This document shows positions 1-8,272 of a stretch of 64,000 nt of DNA, piece after piece (the stretch's first letter is position 1; every line of letters starts with the position of its first letter). The stretch is taken from assembly GCA_017437785.1 (NCBI GenBank), contig JAFRXH010000003.1:1-64000 (forward strand), written 5' to 3'. The translations under genes were made by a program, and so were the position numbers. The stretch is from Lachnospiraceae bacterium. GTDB taxonomy: Bacteria; Bacillota; Clostridia; Lachnospirales; Lachnospiraceae. A model generated the notes under the pieces. That model was not told the DNA's origin and did not search any database. It saw nothing but the letters and a program-made list of their open reading frames with translations.

Positions 1-145
1 CAGCGAGAACTGATAGGGTAAGTGTATGGATATATATCGGCAGATCAAATAATTAATAATCACATCCTTTTTTGGATGTTGATATATGGAATATATCGGG
101 AGATATATTGACAAAGTTCAAATATTGAGATAGGAGGGAAAGATT
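1..145. other. Intergenic start of window with a short direct repeat
   Basis: No gene is visible here. A 14-base unit ATATATCGGSAGAT occurs twice (32-45 and 91-104) with one mismatch. A small inverted repeat, ACATCC (62-67) and GGATGT (74-79) around six T, lies between them. The repeats sit upstream of the gene at 146 and could be binding sites, but this is inference. The strong ribosome site AGGAGGG (132-138) belongs to that gene. Confidence 0.4.
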
Positions 146-778
146 ATGAAAAACATTGTTATCATCATTCTTACTACTTTAGGCGCTATTCTTACCGTGA
201 TGGCAGGCCATGACATTGTTTTCAAAAACAGCCCGACATGGCTTACCGGTATCGAAGGAAACAGCCTCACGATCGTATTGATCGCAGGTCTGGTATGTCT
301 TGGCATAGTGCTTGCGATCCTTTTAGTCAGTGCCAATAATCACAGGATCTCCGCATCGGTATCCGCTCCGGATAAAAGCCAGAGAGAGTATTACGGCCCC
401 GGCGCAGATTCATTTAACGGTTCTTACGGCGACAGAACAGCTTCCGGCGGAGACGTTCACAGCATGGTAAGCGGTGCTTTTGCCCGTACTGTTGCTCCGG
501 ATCCCGAACCCGCACCCACAAAGCCTGTTCCGACGGCCAATGCGCCCATTCCCGTACAGGTTCCCGTACGTACCAACGAAGCAGTGGATCTTGAAACTTT
601 TGCACGTTCCGCTGAAACACCTGCCGGTGCGGCAGCAAATATGAATCCCCTGTACGGCGGAATAGTTGAAACTAAAAATGTTAATTACGTATCACCTTTG
701 GCCGGACAGTCGGCAAATGTTAATTACGATCCCGCATACGGGCTTCAGCCCAATGCTCAGGGCGGCCAGAACGGATAA
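146..778 (+). CDS. Small membrane protein with proline-rich tail, unknown function
   Basis: A 210-residue protein not recognised as a known family. Residues about 2-22 and 42-62 are hydrophobic, so two membrane segments are likely, with a short loop between them. The rest is soluble and low in complexity: a Gly/Ser/Tyr-rich stretch, then a Pro/Ala/Val-rich region around residues 115-145. The start is fixed by AGGAGGG seven bases upstream. The gene stands alone and is followed by a clear terminator at 818-846. A surface or cell-envelope role is possible, but nothing in the sequence proves it. Confidence 0.75.
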   Translation: MKNIVIIILTTLGAILTVMAGHDIVFKNSPTWLTGIEGNSLTIVLIAGLVCLGIVLAILLVSANNHRISASVSAPDKSQREYYGPGADSFNGSYGDRTASGGDVHSMVSGAFARTVAPDPEPAPTKPVPTANAPIPVQVPVRTNEAVDLETFARSAETPAGAAANMNPLYGGIVETKNVNYVSPLAGQSANVNYDPAYGLQPNAQGGQNG

Positions 779-816
779 GATCCCCGCCGCAGGATAAAAA
801 ACAGCTCAGAATGACA

Positions 817-846
817 AAACCTCCGCGTTATGCGGAGGTTTTTTTA
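817..846 (+). terminator. Rho-independent terminator
   Basis: The 9-bp stem AACCTCCGC/GCGGAGGTT with loop GTTAT is followed by a run of seven T. It ends the transcript of the gene at 146. The bases before it (802-815) resemble the tail of a dispersed CTCAGAATGAC repeat seen elsewhere in the window. Confidence 0.85.
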
Positions 847-878
847 ATACACAGGAGCAAGGTGCGATCTGATCTTAC

Positions 879-1484
879 CTACCCGATCATTGCTTCAAGT
901 TTTTCGTGAGCATCTTCATAAGATGTGAACAGTATAGCTTTCATGCCCTCTGCCATGGCAGCATCGATATTTACCTGCCGGTCGTCCAGAAATACGCACT
1001 CCTGCGGTTTAAGAGAATACCGCTTAAAAAGTAATCTGTATATGGCCGGATCAGGCTTACTCAAACGTTCAAACCCGGATATCACCTTTCCGTCTGCCAG
1101 TTTTGCAAAGTCAAAATGCTTCTTCTCATGGATCGTATATGTATCTCTGGGATAATTTGACAGCAGATATACTTTATATCCCCTGCTTTTGAGATCCGCG
1201 AGCCATGGTCTGCTGTAAGGATATGTCTTTATTATATCGGCTATACGGTCAAAAAAAAGCTCCGCCTCACGCGGATACTCCGGTACCCTGGATTTCATCT
1301 CGCTGATTATATCCTCAGTTTCTCTGACTCCCAGATCCAGTTCATCCCATATACTGTTCCTTACCAGCCTATCAGCAAAAATCTGAACCACCGTTTCCGG
1401 AAAGTTCAGATCTTTTCGCATGTATTCTTCGTAACGGAAATCAGCCAGTACCATGCCGATATCGAATACTATATTTTTTATCAT
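879..1484 (-). CDS. HAD-superfamily phosphatase (subfamily IA, YihX-like)
   Basis: A 201-residue haloacid-dehalogenase-fold hydrolase, probably a cytoplasmic sugar-phosphate or other small-molecule phosphatase. Motif I is VFDIGMVL near the N-terminus. The first Asp is the expected nucleophile and the usual second Asp is replaced by Gly, as in YihX-like members. Motif II is LLSNYP, motif III the Lys in RLSKPDP, and motif IV is VFLDDRQVNIDAA. An alpha-helical cap lies between motifs I and II. It lies 12 bases after the prepilin gene on the same strand, so the two are probably co-transcribed. The substrate cannot be read from the sequence. Confidence 0.85.
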   Translation of the reverse strand: MIKNIVFDIGMVLADFRYEEYMRKDLNFPETVVQIFADRLVRNSIWDELDLGVRETEDIISEMKSRVPEYPREAELFFDRIADIIKTYPYSRPWLADLKSRGYKVYLLSNYPRDTYTIHEKKHFDFAKLADGKVISGFERLSKPDPAIYRLLFKRYSLKPQECVFLDDRQVNIDAAMAEGMKAILFTSYEDAHEKLEAMIG

Positions 1485-1496
1485 CCTCTTACCTGC

Positions 1497-2012
1497 TTAC
1501 TGTATTGCTATGCAGTCTCCTATGTTCTGCCAGTCGTTTCCGTTGTTTGAAGCATACTGCTTCTTACCGGTCACATCGGTGTAGGTTGCCCACATCGCTA
1601 TGGGGTTCATGAAGCCACCCTTGTACTGCACATATATCTCAAGGCTGCCTGCATCGTGTGAGGACTCAAACAATGCTTCGTATGTATTACGATTGAATCC
1701 GGTTCCCCAATTGAGAGCATCCCTGAATTCATTAGCAAACTTTGTATTGCTCGATCCCAAAAGGGATTCAAGCGTAGTCGCATTGATCATGCTGTCGATC
1801 TCCGCCATGGATGCAGACTCCTGCACAACCTCCGGATCGTTTGCCGCATAGATCAGCGCCTGATATATCGCATCCATGGTCTGCAGATCCGTCGAGACCT
1901 TTGCCTTCTCAATGTACTTGATCAGCTGCGGCGCTAAAATACCGACCAGAAGCGCCATTATAGCGATAACAACGATCAATTCTACCAGTGAAAATCCTTT
2001 TTCATTTTTCAT
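1497..2012 (-). CDS. Type IV pilin-like prepilin (GspG/PilA type)
   Basis: A 171-residue prepilin. The N-terminus is a short basic leader ending in Gly, then FSLVELIVVIAIMALLVG. This is the type III signal cut by prepilin peptidase, with the Glu at position +5 and one hydrophobic helix. The globular part (about residues 40-171) has only one cysteine, near the C-terminus. The start at 2012 is preferred over an in-frame ATG at 2045: it has GGGAG upstream and gives a normal leader of six residues. No peptidase, ATPase or platform protein is in this window, so the assembly machine must be elsewhere. It could be a pseudopilin, minor pilin or competence pilin. Confidence 0.88.
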   Translation of the reverse strand: MKNEKGFSLVELIVVIAIMALLVGILAPQLIKYIEKAKVSTDLQTMDAIYQALIYAANDPEVVQESASMAEIDSMINATTLESLLGSSNTKFANEFRDALNWGTGFNRNTYEALFESSHDAGSLEIYVQYKGGFMNPIAMWATYTDVTGKKQYASNNGNDWQNIGDCIAIQ

Positions 2013-2121
2013 AATCTTCTCTCCCACTAAAAAACACCGCCCCACTCACGGTATCTAGATTCTATCACCATAATATATAAAATAAAAGCATCTTGGTGCG
2101 TTTTTTTTAGTAATTCATCTA

Positions 2122-2150
2122 TTGACCGCCGCATTTTTATCTAATAATAT
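2122..2150 (+). promoter_or_regulatory. Probable promoter of thrH
   Basis: TTGACC (2122-2127) and TAATAT (2145-2150) are separated by 17 bases. The predicted leader of about 100 bases carries a dispersed palindromic repeat (2164-2193) before the ribosome site. Confidence 0.5.
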
Positions 2151-2163
2151 AAGGTATTGAAAA

Positions 2164-2193
2164 GATTCTTCGGGCTGCGCCCTCAGAATGACA
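2164..2193. repeat. Dispersed GATTCTTCG-CTCAGAATGACA repeat, copy 1
   Basis: The sequence GATTCTTCGGGCTGCGCC followed by CTCAGAATGACA is an imperfect palindrome. Relatives in this window are at 28527-28544 (GCTTCGCTCAGAATGACA) and 60566-60590 (GATCCTTCGCTTCGCTCAGG and onward), and a fragment is at 802-815. Short repeats of this type are common between genes in Firmicutes. Here it lies in the thrH leader. Confidence 0.65.
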
Positions 2194-2254
2194 GGTATGT
2201 ACGGCCCGGTAATAACCGTAGTAATATTATGAAGATTTTGGAAGGAGTATTACA

Positions 2255-2857
2255 ATGGAAGTAGTTTGTCTGGATCTTGAAGGAGTACTGGTACCCGAGA
2301 TATGGATAGCCTTTTCCGAGGCCAGCGGGATTCCCGAGCTTAAACGCACCACAAGGGATGAACCCGATTATGATAAACTGATGAGATGGCGCCTGGGCAT
2401 ACTTAAGGAACACGGCCTGGGACTTAAGGAGATACAAAAGACCATAGCAGAGATCGATCCGCTCGAAGGGGCTAAGGAGTTTCTGGATGAACTGCGCAGC
2501 CTTACCCAGACTATAATAATATCCGATACCTTTACACAGTTTGCAAGCCCTCTGATGAAAAAGCTGGGCATGCCCACTATTTTCTGCAACAGTCTGGTGG
2601 TGGCCGATAACGGAGAGATCACAGACTTTAAGATGAGGATAGAAAAATCCAAATTAAGTACGGTTAAAGCCCTGCAGTCCATAGGATACGATACCATTGC
2701 CGCAGGGGATTCCTATAACGATCTGGACATGATCCTCGCAAGCAAGGCAGGCTTCCTCTTCAGGAGCACCGAGCAGATAAAGAAGGATCACCCCAAATTG
2801 CCTGCATTTGAGGAATACGGTGATCTGCTGGCTGCCATAAAGAAAGAGCTGAGCTGA
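2255..2857 (+). CDS. thrH: Phosphoserine phosphatase / homoserine phosphotransferase ThrH
   Basis: A 200-residue HAD-fold enzyme that closely follows the Pseudomonas ThrH pattern. ThrH dephosphorylates phosphoserine and can pass the phosphate to homoserine, linking serine and threonine metabolism. The opening CLDLEGVLVPEIWIAF is diagnostic, with Glu in place of the usual second Asp of motif I. Motif II is IISDTFTQF. The Lys of motif III lies near DFKMRIEKSK and motif IV is AAGDSYNDLDM. Length matches the family. GGAAGGAG upstream fixes the start. It is a single gene, convergent with trmB. No serine or threonine genes are adjacent. Confidence 0.93.
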   Translation: MEVVCLDLEGVLVPEIWIAFSEASGIPELKRTTRDEPDYDKLMRWRLGILKEHGLGLKEIQKTIAEIDPLEGAKEFLDELRSLTQTIIISDTFTQFASPLMKKLGMPTIFCNSLVVADNGEITDFKMRIEKSKLSTVKALQSIGYDTIAAGDSYNDLDMILASKAGFLFRSTEQIKKDHPKLPAFEEYGDLLAAIKKELS

Positions 2858-2881
2858 GCAGATCCTTCGCTGTATTGGCGC

Positions 2882-3526
2882 TTACGCCCGCAGCCTGATC
2901 ACATACTTGCAGATGGGATTACCCATGGATGAGAAGCGTTCCTCGTACTCCGTCATGATGTTATCCTTCATCAGCTCCGCATCCGCATGAAGATCAAATG
3001 TAGAGAGCAGCAGTTCGAAGCTGCTCTCTTTTATTTCTTCAAGAGCAAAGTCAAACAGATCACGGTTATCGGTCTTAAACTCAACCAGCCCGCCCGGCTT
3101 AAGGATCTGCGCATAACGTGCAAGAAACTGACGCGAAGGCAGACGGCGCTTTGCGTGCCTGTCTTTGGGCCATGGATCCGAAAAATTCAGATAGATGCGG
3201 TCTATTTCCCCCGGTGCAAAGCTGTCACAGATATACTCGGCATCCATACGGATAAAGCGCAGATTATCAAGCGGCTGCTCCTCCATTTTCTGCAGAGCCC
3301 TTAATAATACCGATGAATACTTCTCGATACCCAGGAAATTGATATCCGTATCCCGCGCAGCCAGGTCCATAAGAAAACGGCCCTTTCCCGCACCTATCTC
3401 AAGCCTTATGGGACCATTGTTTTTAAAGATTCCGCTCCAGTTCCCTTTATGGGCTGTCTCGTCATGGATCACATACTCATTCTCTGCTATCACTTCCCGT
3501 GAACCGGGGATATTTTTAAGGCGCAT
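2882..3526 (-). CDS. trmB: tRNA (guanine-N7-)-methyltransferase TrmB
   Basis: A class I SAM-dependent methyltransferase that makes m7G46 in the variable loop of tRNAs. The SAM site is LEIGAGKGRFL, followed by FLGIEKYSSVL. The family motif FSDPWPKDRHAKRRL, used for tRNA and catalysis, is intact, as is GGLVEFKTDN. The start at 3526 (MRLKNIPGSRE) is chosen over an in-frame ATG at 3559. It matches the usual family N-terminus and has AGGAG spaced six bases upstream, giving 214 residues. It is divergent from the carboxypeptidase gene at 3687. Confidence 0.93.
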   Translation of the reverse strand: MRLKNIPGSREVIAENEYVIHDETAHKGNWSGIFKNNGPIRLEIGAGKGRFLMDLAARDTDINFLGIEKYSSVLLRALQKMEEQPLDNLRFIRMDAEYICDSFAPGEIDRIYLNFSDPWPKDRHAKRRLPSRQFLARYAQILKPGGLVEFKTDNRDLFDFALEEIKESSFELLLSTFDLHADAELMKDNIMTEYEERFSSMGNPICKYVIRLRA

Positions 3527-3587
3527 GCTTTTTCTCCTGTCTATAATGATATTTTTCATTTATTCCTGTAGTTCTATCAAGATCCCC

Positions 3588-3629
3588 AAGCAGGAAAGTT
3601 CAGCTTCGGAAATCAAAGATTTCCTGCTT
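3588..3629. repeat. 10-bp inverted repeat between trmB and the S11 gene
   Basis: AAGCAGGAAA (3588-3597) and TTTCCTGCTT (3620-3629) are perfect inverted copies around 22 bases. There is no T run on either side to make it a normal terminator. It lies between two divergent genes and may be a protein-binding site or a relic foldback repeat. Confidence 0.5.
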
Positions 3630-3674
3630 CACTTTGGATTACAGAAATTTCTTTTATTTTTACGATATTATGCT

Positions 3675-3680
3675 TATAAT
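3675..3680 (+). promoter_or_regulatory. TATAAT box six bases before the S11 start codon
   Basis: A perfect -10 hexamer TATAAT ends six bases before ATG at 3687, and no Shine-Dalgarno sequence precedes that ATG. Transcription would start at or next to the A of the start codon, so the mRNA may be leaderless. No good -35 box is seen. Confidence 0.45.
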
Positions 3681-3686
3681 ATCAGT

Positions 3687-5156
3687 ATGAAAAAAGTTTT
3701 GCTACTATTTCCCATACTGATATTTCTGTGTTTTCCCATAAGTGTGAGAGCCACCGCCCAGGATTATCTGGATGAGGCCGATGCACGCAAGGACGAACCT
3801 GTTGAGAGCAATGAAACGCCGCGCTGGCCGCAGGGTCCCGCCATAGGCGCCGAATCCGCCGTACTTATGGATGCCGACACGGGCGTGCTGCTTTATGCAA
3901 AAAATATCGACGAACATCTCTATCCCGCATCCACCACCAAGCTAATGACCTGTCTGGTGGCTATAGAAAACTGCCCTCTGGATGAACTTATCACCATAAG
4001 CCAGGCTGCCATAGATGCCAACGAACACGATGGTTCGCATATGTATCTTACGGCAGGCGAACAGCTGACTCTTGAAGAACTGCTCTATGGCATAATCATC
4101 AATTCTGCCAACGAAGCCTGCAACGCAGTGGGTGAACATATAGCAGGTTCCATGGACGCATATGTTGATATGATGAACGCCAGGGCCGCGGAGCTGGGCT
4201 GCACCAATACCCATTTCGTCACTACCAACGGCCTTCACGATGATAACCATTATACCAGCGCTCATGACCTGGCTCTGATAGGCCGTGCTTTTTTCTCCCA
4301 TGAGATCCTCGCATCCATGGCCTGTACAACACGCCATGTGATACCTAAGACCGAACTCCACGAAGAGCACAACTTAAAATCCAAAAACAAGCTCTACCCC
4401 GGGGCTGAATATGAATACGACGGGCTTCTGGGGTCAAAGACCGGCTTTACAAGCAAATCCCGTCAGACACTTGTTTCCTGCGCCCAGCGCGGAGACCTTC
4501 GTCTTATCTGCGTGATCATGATGGAAGAAAGCCCCAGCCAGTTTACCGACACCACCGAGCTTTTTGATTACGGTTTTGCCCATTTTGCCTATACGCAGGC
4601 CGACGAACTTGGCCGGCGCTTTGATGTCAGCAATTCCGATTTCTTCAATACTACCGGCGATATCTTCGGAAATACCGCTCCGCTGATCTATGTTGAGAGC
4701 GGTGCTCGTATACTGCTGCCGGACACCTTAAGCCTTGAAGACATAAATACCGGCGTAGTCTATACCGATCTTGCCAAAGACCGGATAGCACGCGTGGATT
4801 ACAGCTATCACGGCATAACGCTGGGATCGGCTCCCGTACTGAGAAATACCTCTACAGCCGGCCAGATGACACATATCACCTCCGGGACCCTGTCCGGAAA
4901 AAGTTTAAGTGATGATAAGGTATATGTAAATATCTATCAGGTCCTCAAAGTCGTCATAGCAGTAAGCGTATCCGTAATGGTCCTGCTGCTGGTACTGCGG
5001 CTGGTGCGTATGTATCTGGGACACGCCCGCAAGCTGCGCCGTATAAAACAAAAAAGGGAAGAGGTGTTAAAATCACGCTCCACCCTCAGAAAAAACTACC
5101 ACAGCAACAGACATCATCCTTACAAGGATGATACCACCTCAAACAAACGCAGGTGA
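3687..5156 (+). CDS. D-alanyl-D-alanine carboxypeptidase (peptidase S11, DacF-like)
   Basis: A 489-residue penicillin-binding protein that trims the terminal D-Ala from peptidoglycan stem peptides outside the membrane. The signal peptide is residues 1 to about 24. The three S11 motifs are present: STTK at Ser82-Lys85, SAN at 140-142 and KTG at 251-253. A hydrophobic segment near residues 415-435, followed by a strongly basic tail, anchors the C-terminus, as in other low-molecular-weight PBPs. The reading frame stays open upstream to 3195, but the signal peptide sets the start at 3687. That ATG lacks a ribosome site and follows TATAAT by six bases. The stop codon directly abuts that of the convergent response-regulator gene. 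Confidence 0.93.
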   Translation: MKKVLLLFPILIFLCFPISVRATAQDYLDEADARKDEPVESNETPRWPQGPAIGAESAVLMDADTGVLLYAKNIDEHLYPASTTKLMTCLVAIENCPLDELITISQAAIDANEHDGSHMYLTAGEQLTLEELLYGIIINSANEACNAVGEHIAGSMDAYVDMMNARAAELGCTNTHFVTTNGLHDDNHYTSAHDLALIGRAFFSHEILASMACTTRHVIPKTELHEEHNLKSKNKLYPGAEYEYDGLLGSKTGFTSKSRQTLVSCAQRGDLRLICVIMMEESPSQFTDTTELFDYGFAHFAYTQADELGRRFDVSNSDFFNTTGDIFGNTAPLIYVESGARILLPDTLSLEDINTGVVYTDLAKDRIARVDYSYHGITLGSAPVLRNTSTAGQMTHITSGTLSGKSLSDDKVYVNIYQVLKVVIAVSVSVMVLLLVLRLVRMYLGHARKLRRIKQKREEVLKSRSTLRKNYHSNRHHPYKDDTTSNKRR

Positions 5157-6230
5157 TCAGGAATACTGCTTACAGAATGCTTCTATCAGCAGGCGGCTGC
5201 GCTTAAAGCAGTCCAGTATCTTATCGGAAAACACCCCTGCATCCCCGTTGATTATCATGGAATACGCCTTATCCATATCAAATGCATCACGATAGCTTCG
5301 GTCGGATATAAGTGAATCATAAACATCGGCGATGGAAACTATCTGCGCCTCAACCGGGATATCGTCTCCGGCCAGATGATCCGGATAACCGCTTCCGTCA
5401 TACTTTTCATGATGATGACGGCAGATATTGTAGCTGATCTCTATATAATCTTTATTCTGCAGTTCCTTTATCTGTTCCAATATCTCGCAGCCCCTGGTCG
5501 TATGACTTTTGACCACTTCGAATTCATCCGGAGTAAGCTTGCCCGGTTTTAAAAGTATGGCATCGGGTATCGCGATCATTCCTATATCATGAAGGGCACT
5601 GGCGCTTTCGATAACGTCCACTTTTTCAGGTGTAAGACGGTACTCCCTTCCGTAAAGCTTGATCATCGCCTGGGCCAGTATACGTGTGATGCCTTTTATC
5701 TTTTTGATATGGGCATTCGACTCCAGGTTACGGAATTCGATTATGGAGCTCATGACTTCGATAAGTCTGTCATTATAGGCCTTAAGTTCCTGGTTCTTTT
5801 CCTTTATCTGCGCCGTCTGCTGGCTGATGATACTCTTTAACTGCGCACTGCTGTGATAAAGGGATATCGTATTTTTAACCCGCCCCACTACTATCTCGGG
5901 AGTGAAGGGTTTTAAGATGAAGTCTGCAGCTCCGTTGGCATAGCATTCCTTAACCAGCTCGCTGTCTAAGGTGGTGGTCATCATGACAATGGGGATACGG
6001 TCTGTAACCTTCTTTACCTTAAGCACCTTAAGAAGTGCACGTCCGTCTACCACAGGCATGTGCACATCCAAAAGCAGTATAGCCACATCCTGATGATTCT
6101 GCATCAGATACTCCATGGCCTGACGTCCGTTCTCCGTTACGGCCACGGTATAATCATCCTGAAACAGGGTTTTTAAGAAATTCCTGTTTTCTTCATCATC
6201 ATCGGAAATCAGTATTGTGGTGCGTGCCAT
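5157..6230 (-). CDS. Response regulator with HD-GYP output domain (RpfG-like)
   Basis: A two-domain signalling protein. Residues 1-120 form a receiver domain with the acidic cluster SDDDEEN and the phosphoacceptor in LLLDVHMPVVDG. A coiled linker (about 130-165) leads to an HD-GYP domain, which in this family cleaves cyclic di-GMP. Its metal and family motifs are intact: LHDIGMIAIPD, HHHEKYDGSGYP and IVSIADVYDSL. Thus it should be active, probably switched by phosphorylation; no kinase is adjacent. ATG at 6230 is preferred to GTG at 6233, with GGGGGGAG upstream. It starts 12 bases after the FapA-like gene, implying co-transcription. The link to that protein suggests surface or motility control, but this is inference. 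Confidence 0.92.
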   Translation of the reverse strand: MARTTILISDDDEENRNFLKTLFQDDYTVAVTENGRQAMEYLMQNHQDVAILLLDVHMPVVDGRALLKVLKVKKVTDRIPIVMMTTTLDSELVKECYANGAADFILKPFTPEIVVGRVKNTISLYHSSAQLKSIISQQTAQIKEKNQELKAYNDRLIEVMSSIIEFRNLESNAHIKKIKGITRILAQAMIKLYGREYRLTPEKVDVIESASALHDIGMIAIPDAILLKPGKLTPDEFEVVKSHTTRGCEILEQIKELQNKDYIEISYNICRHHHEKYDGSGYPDHLAGDDIPVEAQIVSIADVYDSLISDRSYRDAFDMDKAYSMIINGDAGVFSDKILDCFKRSRLLIEAFCKQYS

Positions 6231-6242
6231 CACTACTCCCCC

Positions 6243-8222
6243 CTAGCTTTTCAGATCCTCAAAACCTATGCCTCTGCCTCTGGCATAAAACTTCGATCTT
6301 TCAATATCCTTATCAAGTATCCAGCTGCTGCCGCTTATGGTCATCCGGGTATTCTTATATGCTGTGTTCGTCACGACTATGAATACATTGGATTCCCTGT
6401 GTATCACATCATCCAGTTTATCCTGCGCCTCCAGAAGCGCTGCATGCTCCTTCTTCTGCTGCTCTAATACATCCTGCAGTTTAAGATATATCGGATTGGT
6501 GCGGCCGTTTAAGGCTCCCACTTTTCTGAGCACCTGGTTCATACCCTCGCGCACCTTATCCATCTCGTTTTCCAGCTCCTTACGGCGGTTGCGCAGTTTG
6601 GAGAAATTCTCCTGTATGGTATTTACCCAGCCGCTTTCGGCCTCGGTACGCGTGCCGAATTCGTTACCCATAGTGCCGGTCTGTATGCCGTCACCGCCCA
6701 CGACCCTGCCTCCGCAGATCAGATTGCGCTTGCCCCGGGTTATGATATTCTTCTTACAGTATATATTGCTGTTAAGTATATAATCGGCTTCAACATTTCC
6801 TTCGGCCACTACATTTGCATTTTCGAAAAATGCGGCCACTACATTACCGCCGGCTTCCAGCTCTCCCTTACCGTCGGAATTCATTCCGCGGCGGATCACC
6901 ACATCCCCGCCGGCCTTTACTATGGCAGCTTCCACGGACCCGTCTATGATGATATCACCGCCGGCCTTAAGGATAGCGCTGTCCAGCACGCTTCCCCGCA
7001 CATGGATATTTCCTTCGAAAGAAACATTGGTACCGTATCCCACGTCTTCCTTAAATTCAAGCTGCTCGATGATATTGAGTATACCGTTCTTTACGCTTAC
7101 CAGGCCTTCCTTTTTGGAGACATAGGTAACACCGTCATCCAGTATACGTATGTTTTCCAGCGACAGTCTGGGAAGATTTTTTCCCGAAGTGGCCGGAAGA
7201 TCCATCCCGAAAACGTTCTTTCCCTGTTTGCCCAAAGTAGCCGGGTGATAGAGCGCCACGGCCTGCCCCGGCTGTACATAACTGTACGTCCTCTGGGCCA
7301 TATAATCTATGCTGCCGTCCTCCTCTACATGAGGACCTTCTTCATTATCTTCCACATAATACTCATACCAGCCGTCTTCACCCATTACCGAAGCCTCACC
7401 GGAAGCAACCAGTATATCGTCGCCCACTTCAAGCGTATCCGGATCAAAGTCAGGGTCTTGTGTTATCAGACCGGTAGTGATGCCGTAGATATTCAGCAGC
7501 ACTTCGAACTTCTTGCGTCCGAATCCGTCCGGAAGTTTCTTTTTAAGCCTTAAATAGGCTTCCATGCCGCCTTTTACGGTACAGATAGTAACCTCCGTAT
7601 CCGCATCGGTTACGGTTATATCCACCGACTCCGGGTTCTGCTGGTATTTCTTTTTAAGCAGATCCGTATGGATCCTCTGCATATCGGGCATGCTGTAGAT
7701 AAGCCTTGCATAGCTGCCTACATCCAGTCCCTGCATAAGTCCCAGACGTATCTCGCGCATCTGGGTATCTTTATAATACTTGCTGGTATAATACGAAACG
7801 TCCAGCCCCTGTTCGAGGCCGATGCGTATCTCACGCATCTGACGGAAATTAAGCTCCTCACTGTCATAAAGGCTTACATCCAGTCCGCGCTTTATACCTT
7901 TTTCTATCTCGTCTAACTGTGGATAACCATAGATACTCTTGTCATAGTCATCCATCCTCTTTTCCGGAGCGGCTGATGCAGCTGCGACCGACGCTTCAAG
8001 CTCCTCCAGATTCAGATCACCCAGAAGTTTCTGATATGCGTCCTCACTGCTCCCGGGCAGCAGATCATCACCCACCGGCATATCCCCGCCGGCAGTATCC
8101 GTGATATCTGCGGCATCTTTACCGCTGTTCTGCTGATCCTGGACACTGTCTAAGAGTTTAAGCAGGTCGTCATCATCCCCAAGAAGATCTCCTAAATTGT
8201 CATCTTCAAAGATATCTGCCAT
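6243..8222 (-). CDS. FapA family (DUF342) protein with N-terminal GLDVS repeats
   Basis: A 659-residue protein. Residues 1-95 are acidic and low in complexity. Residues about 101-190 carry three and a half copies of a 26-residue unit with the pattern EIxxGLxxGLDVSxY. The DUF342/FapA region follows, including GKQGKNVFGMDLPA and a long set of Gly/Asp-rich beta-helix turns (GGDIIIDGSVEAAIVKAGGD). A C-terminal coiled coil (about 560-610) and a small tail domain end it. FapA proteins are polymer-like scaffolds tied to flagella or cell-surface regulation in some bacteria; their chemistry is unclear. The repeats are not part of the usual FapA. The start at 8222 has AGAGGTAG upstream. It sits between the 149-residue unknown protein and the HD-GYP regulator. 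Confidence 0.85.
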   Translation of the reverse strand: MADIFEDDNLGDLLGDDDDLLKLLDSVQDQQNSGKDAADITDTAGGDMPVGDDLLPGSSEDAYQKLLGDLNLEELEASVAAASAAPEKRMDDYDKSIYGYPQLDEIEKGIKRGLDVSLYDSEELNFRQMREIRIGLEQGLDVSYYTSKYYKDTQMREIRLGLMQGLDVGSYARLIYSMPDMQRIHTDLLKKKYQQNPESVDITVTDADTEVTICTVKGGMEAYLRLKKKLPDGFGRKKFEVLLNIYGITTGLITQDPDFDPDTLEVGDDILVASGEASVMGEDGWYEYYVEDNEEGPHVEEDGSIDYMAQRTYSYVQPGQAVALYHPATLGKQGKNVFGMDLPATSGKNLPRLSLENIRILDDGVTYVSKKEGLVSVKNGILNIIEQLEFKEDVGYGTNVSFEGNIHVRGSVLDSAILKAGGDIIIDGSVEAAIVKAGGDVVIRRGMNSDGKGELEAGGNVVAAFFENANVVAEGNVEADYILNSNIYCKKNIITRGKRNLICGGRVVGGDGIQTGTMGNEFGTRTEAESGWVNTIQENFSKLRNRRKELENEMDKVREGMNQVLRKVGALNGRTNPIYLKLQDVLEQQKKEHAALLEAQDKLDDVIHRESNVFIVVTNTAYKNTRMTISGSSWILDKDIERSKFYARGRGIGFEDLKS

Positions 8223-8272
8223 TATCTACCTCTGGTGCATTCAGATCCCGTTTACCGGCTCGCTATAACTTA

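Noticed and set aside
108..136. TTGACA at 108-113 as promoter of the gene at 146
   Set aside because: The matching -10 position (131-136) is the ribosome site TAGGAG, not a -10 box; no transcript could start there and keep the site.
3195..3686. Upstream extension of the S11 carboxypeptidase frame
   Set aside because: It runs antisense through trmB and has no ribosome site; the signal peptide begins at 3687.
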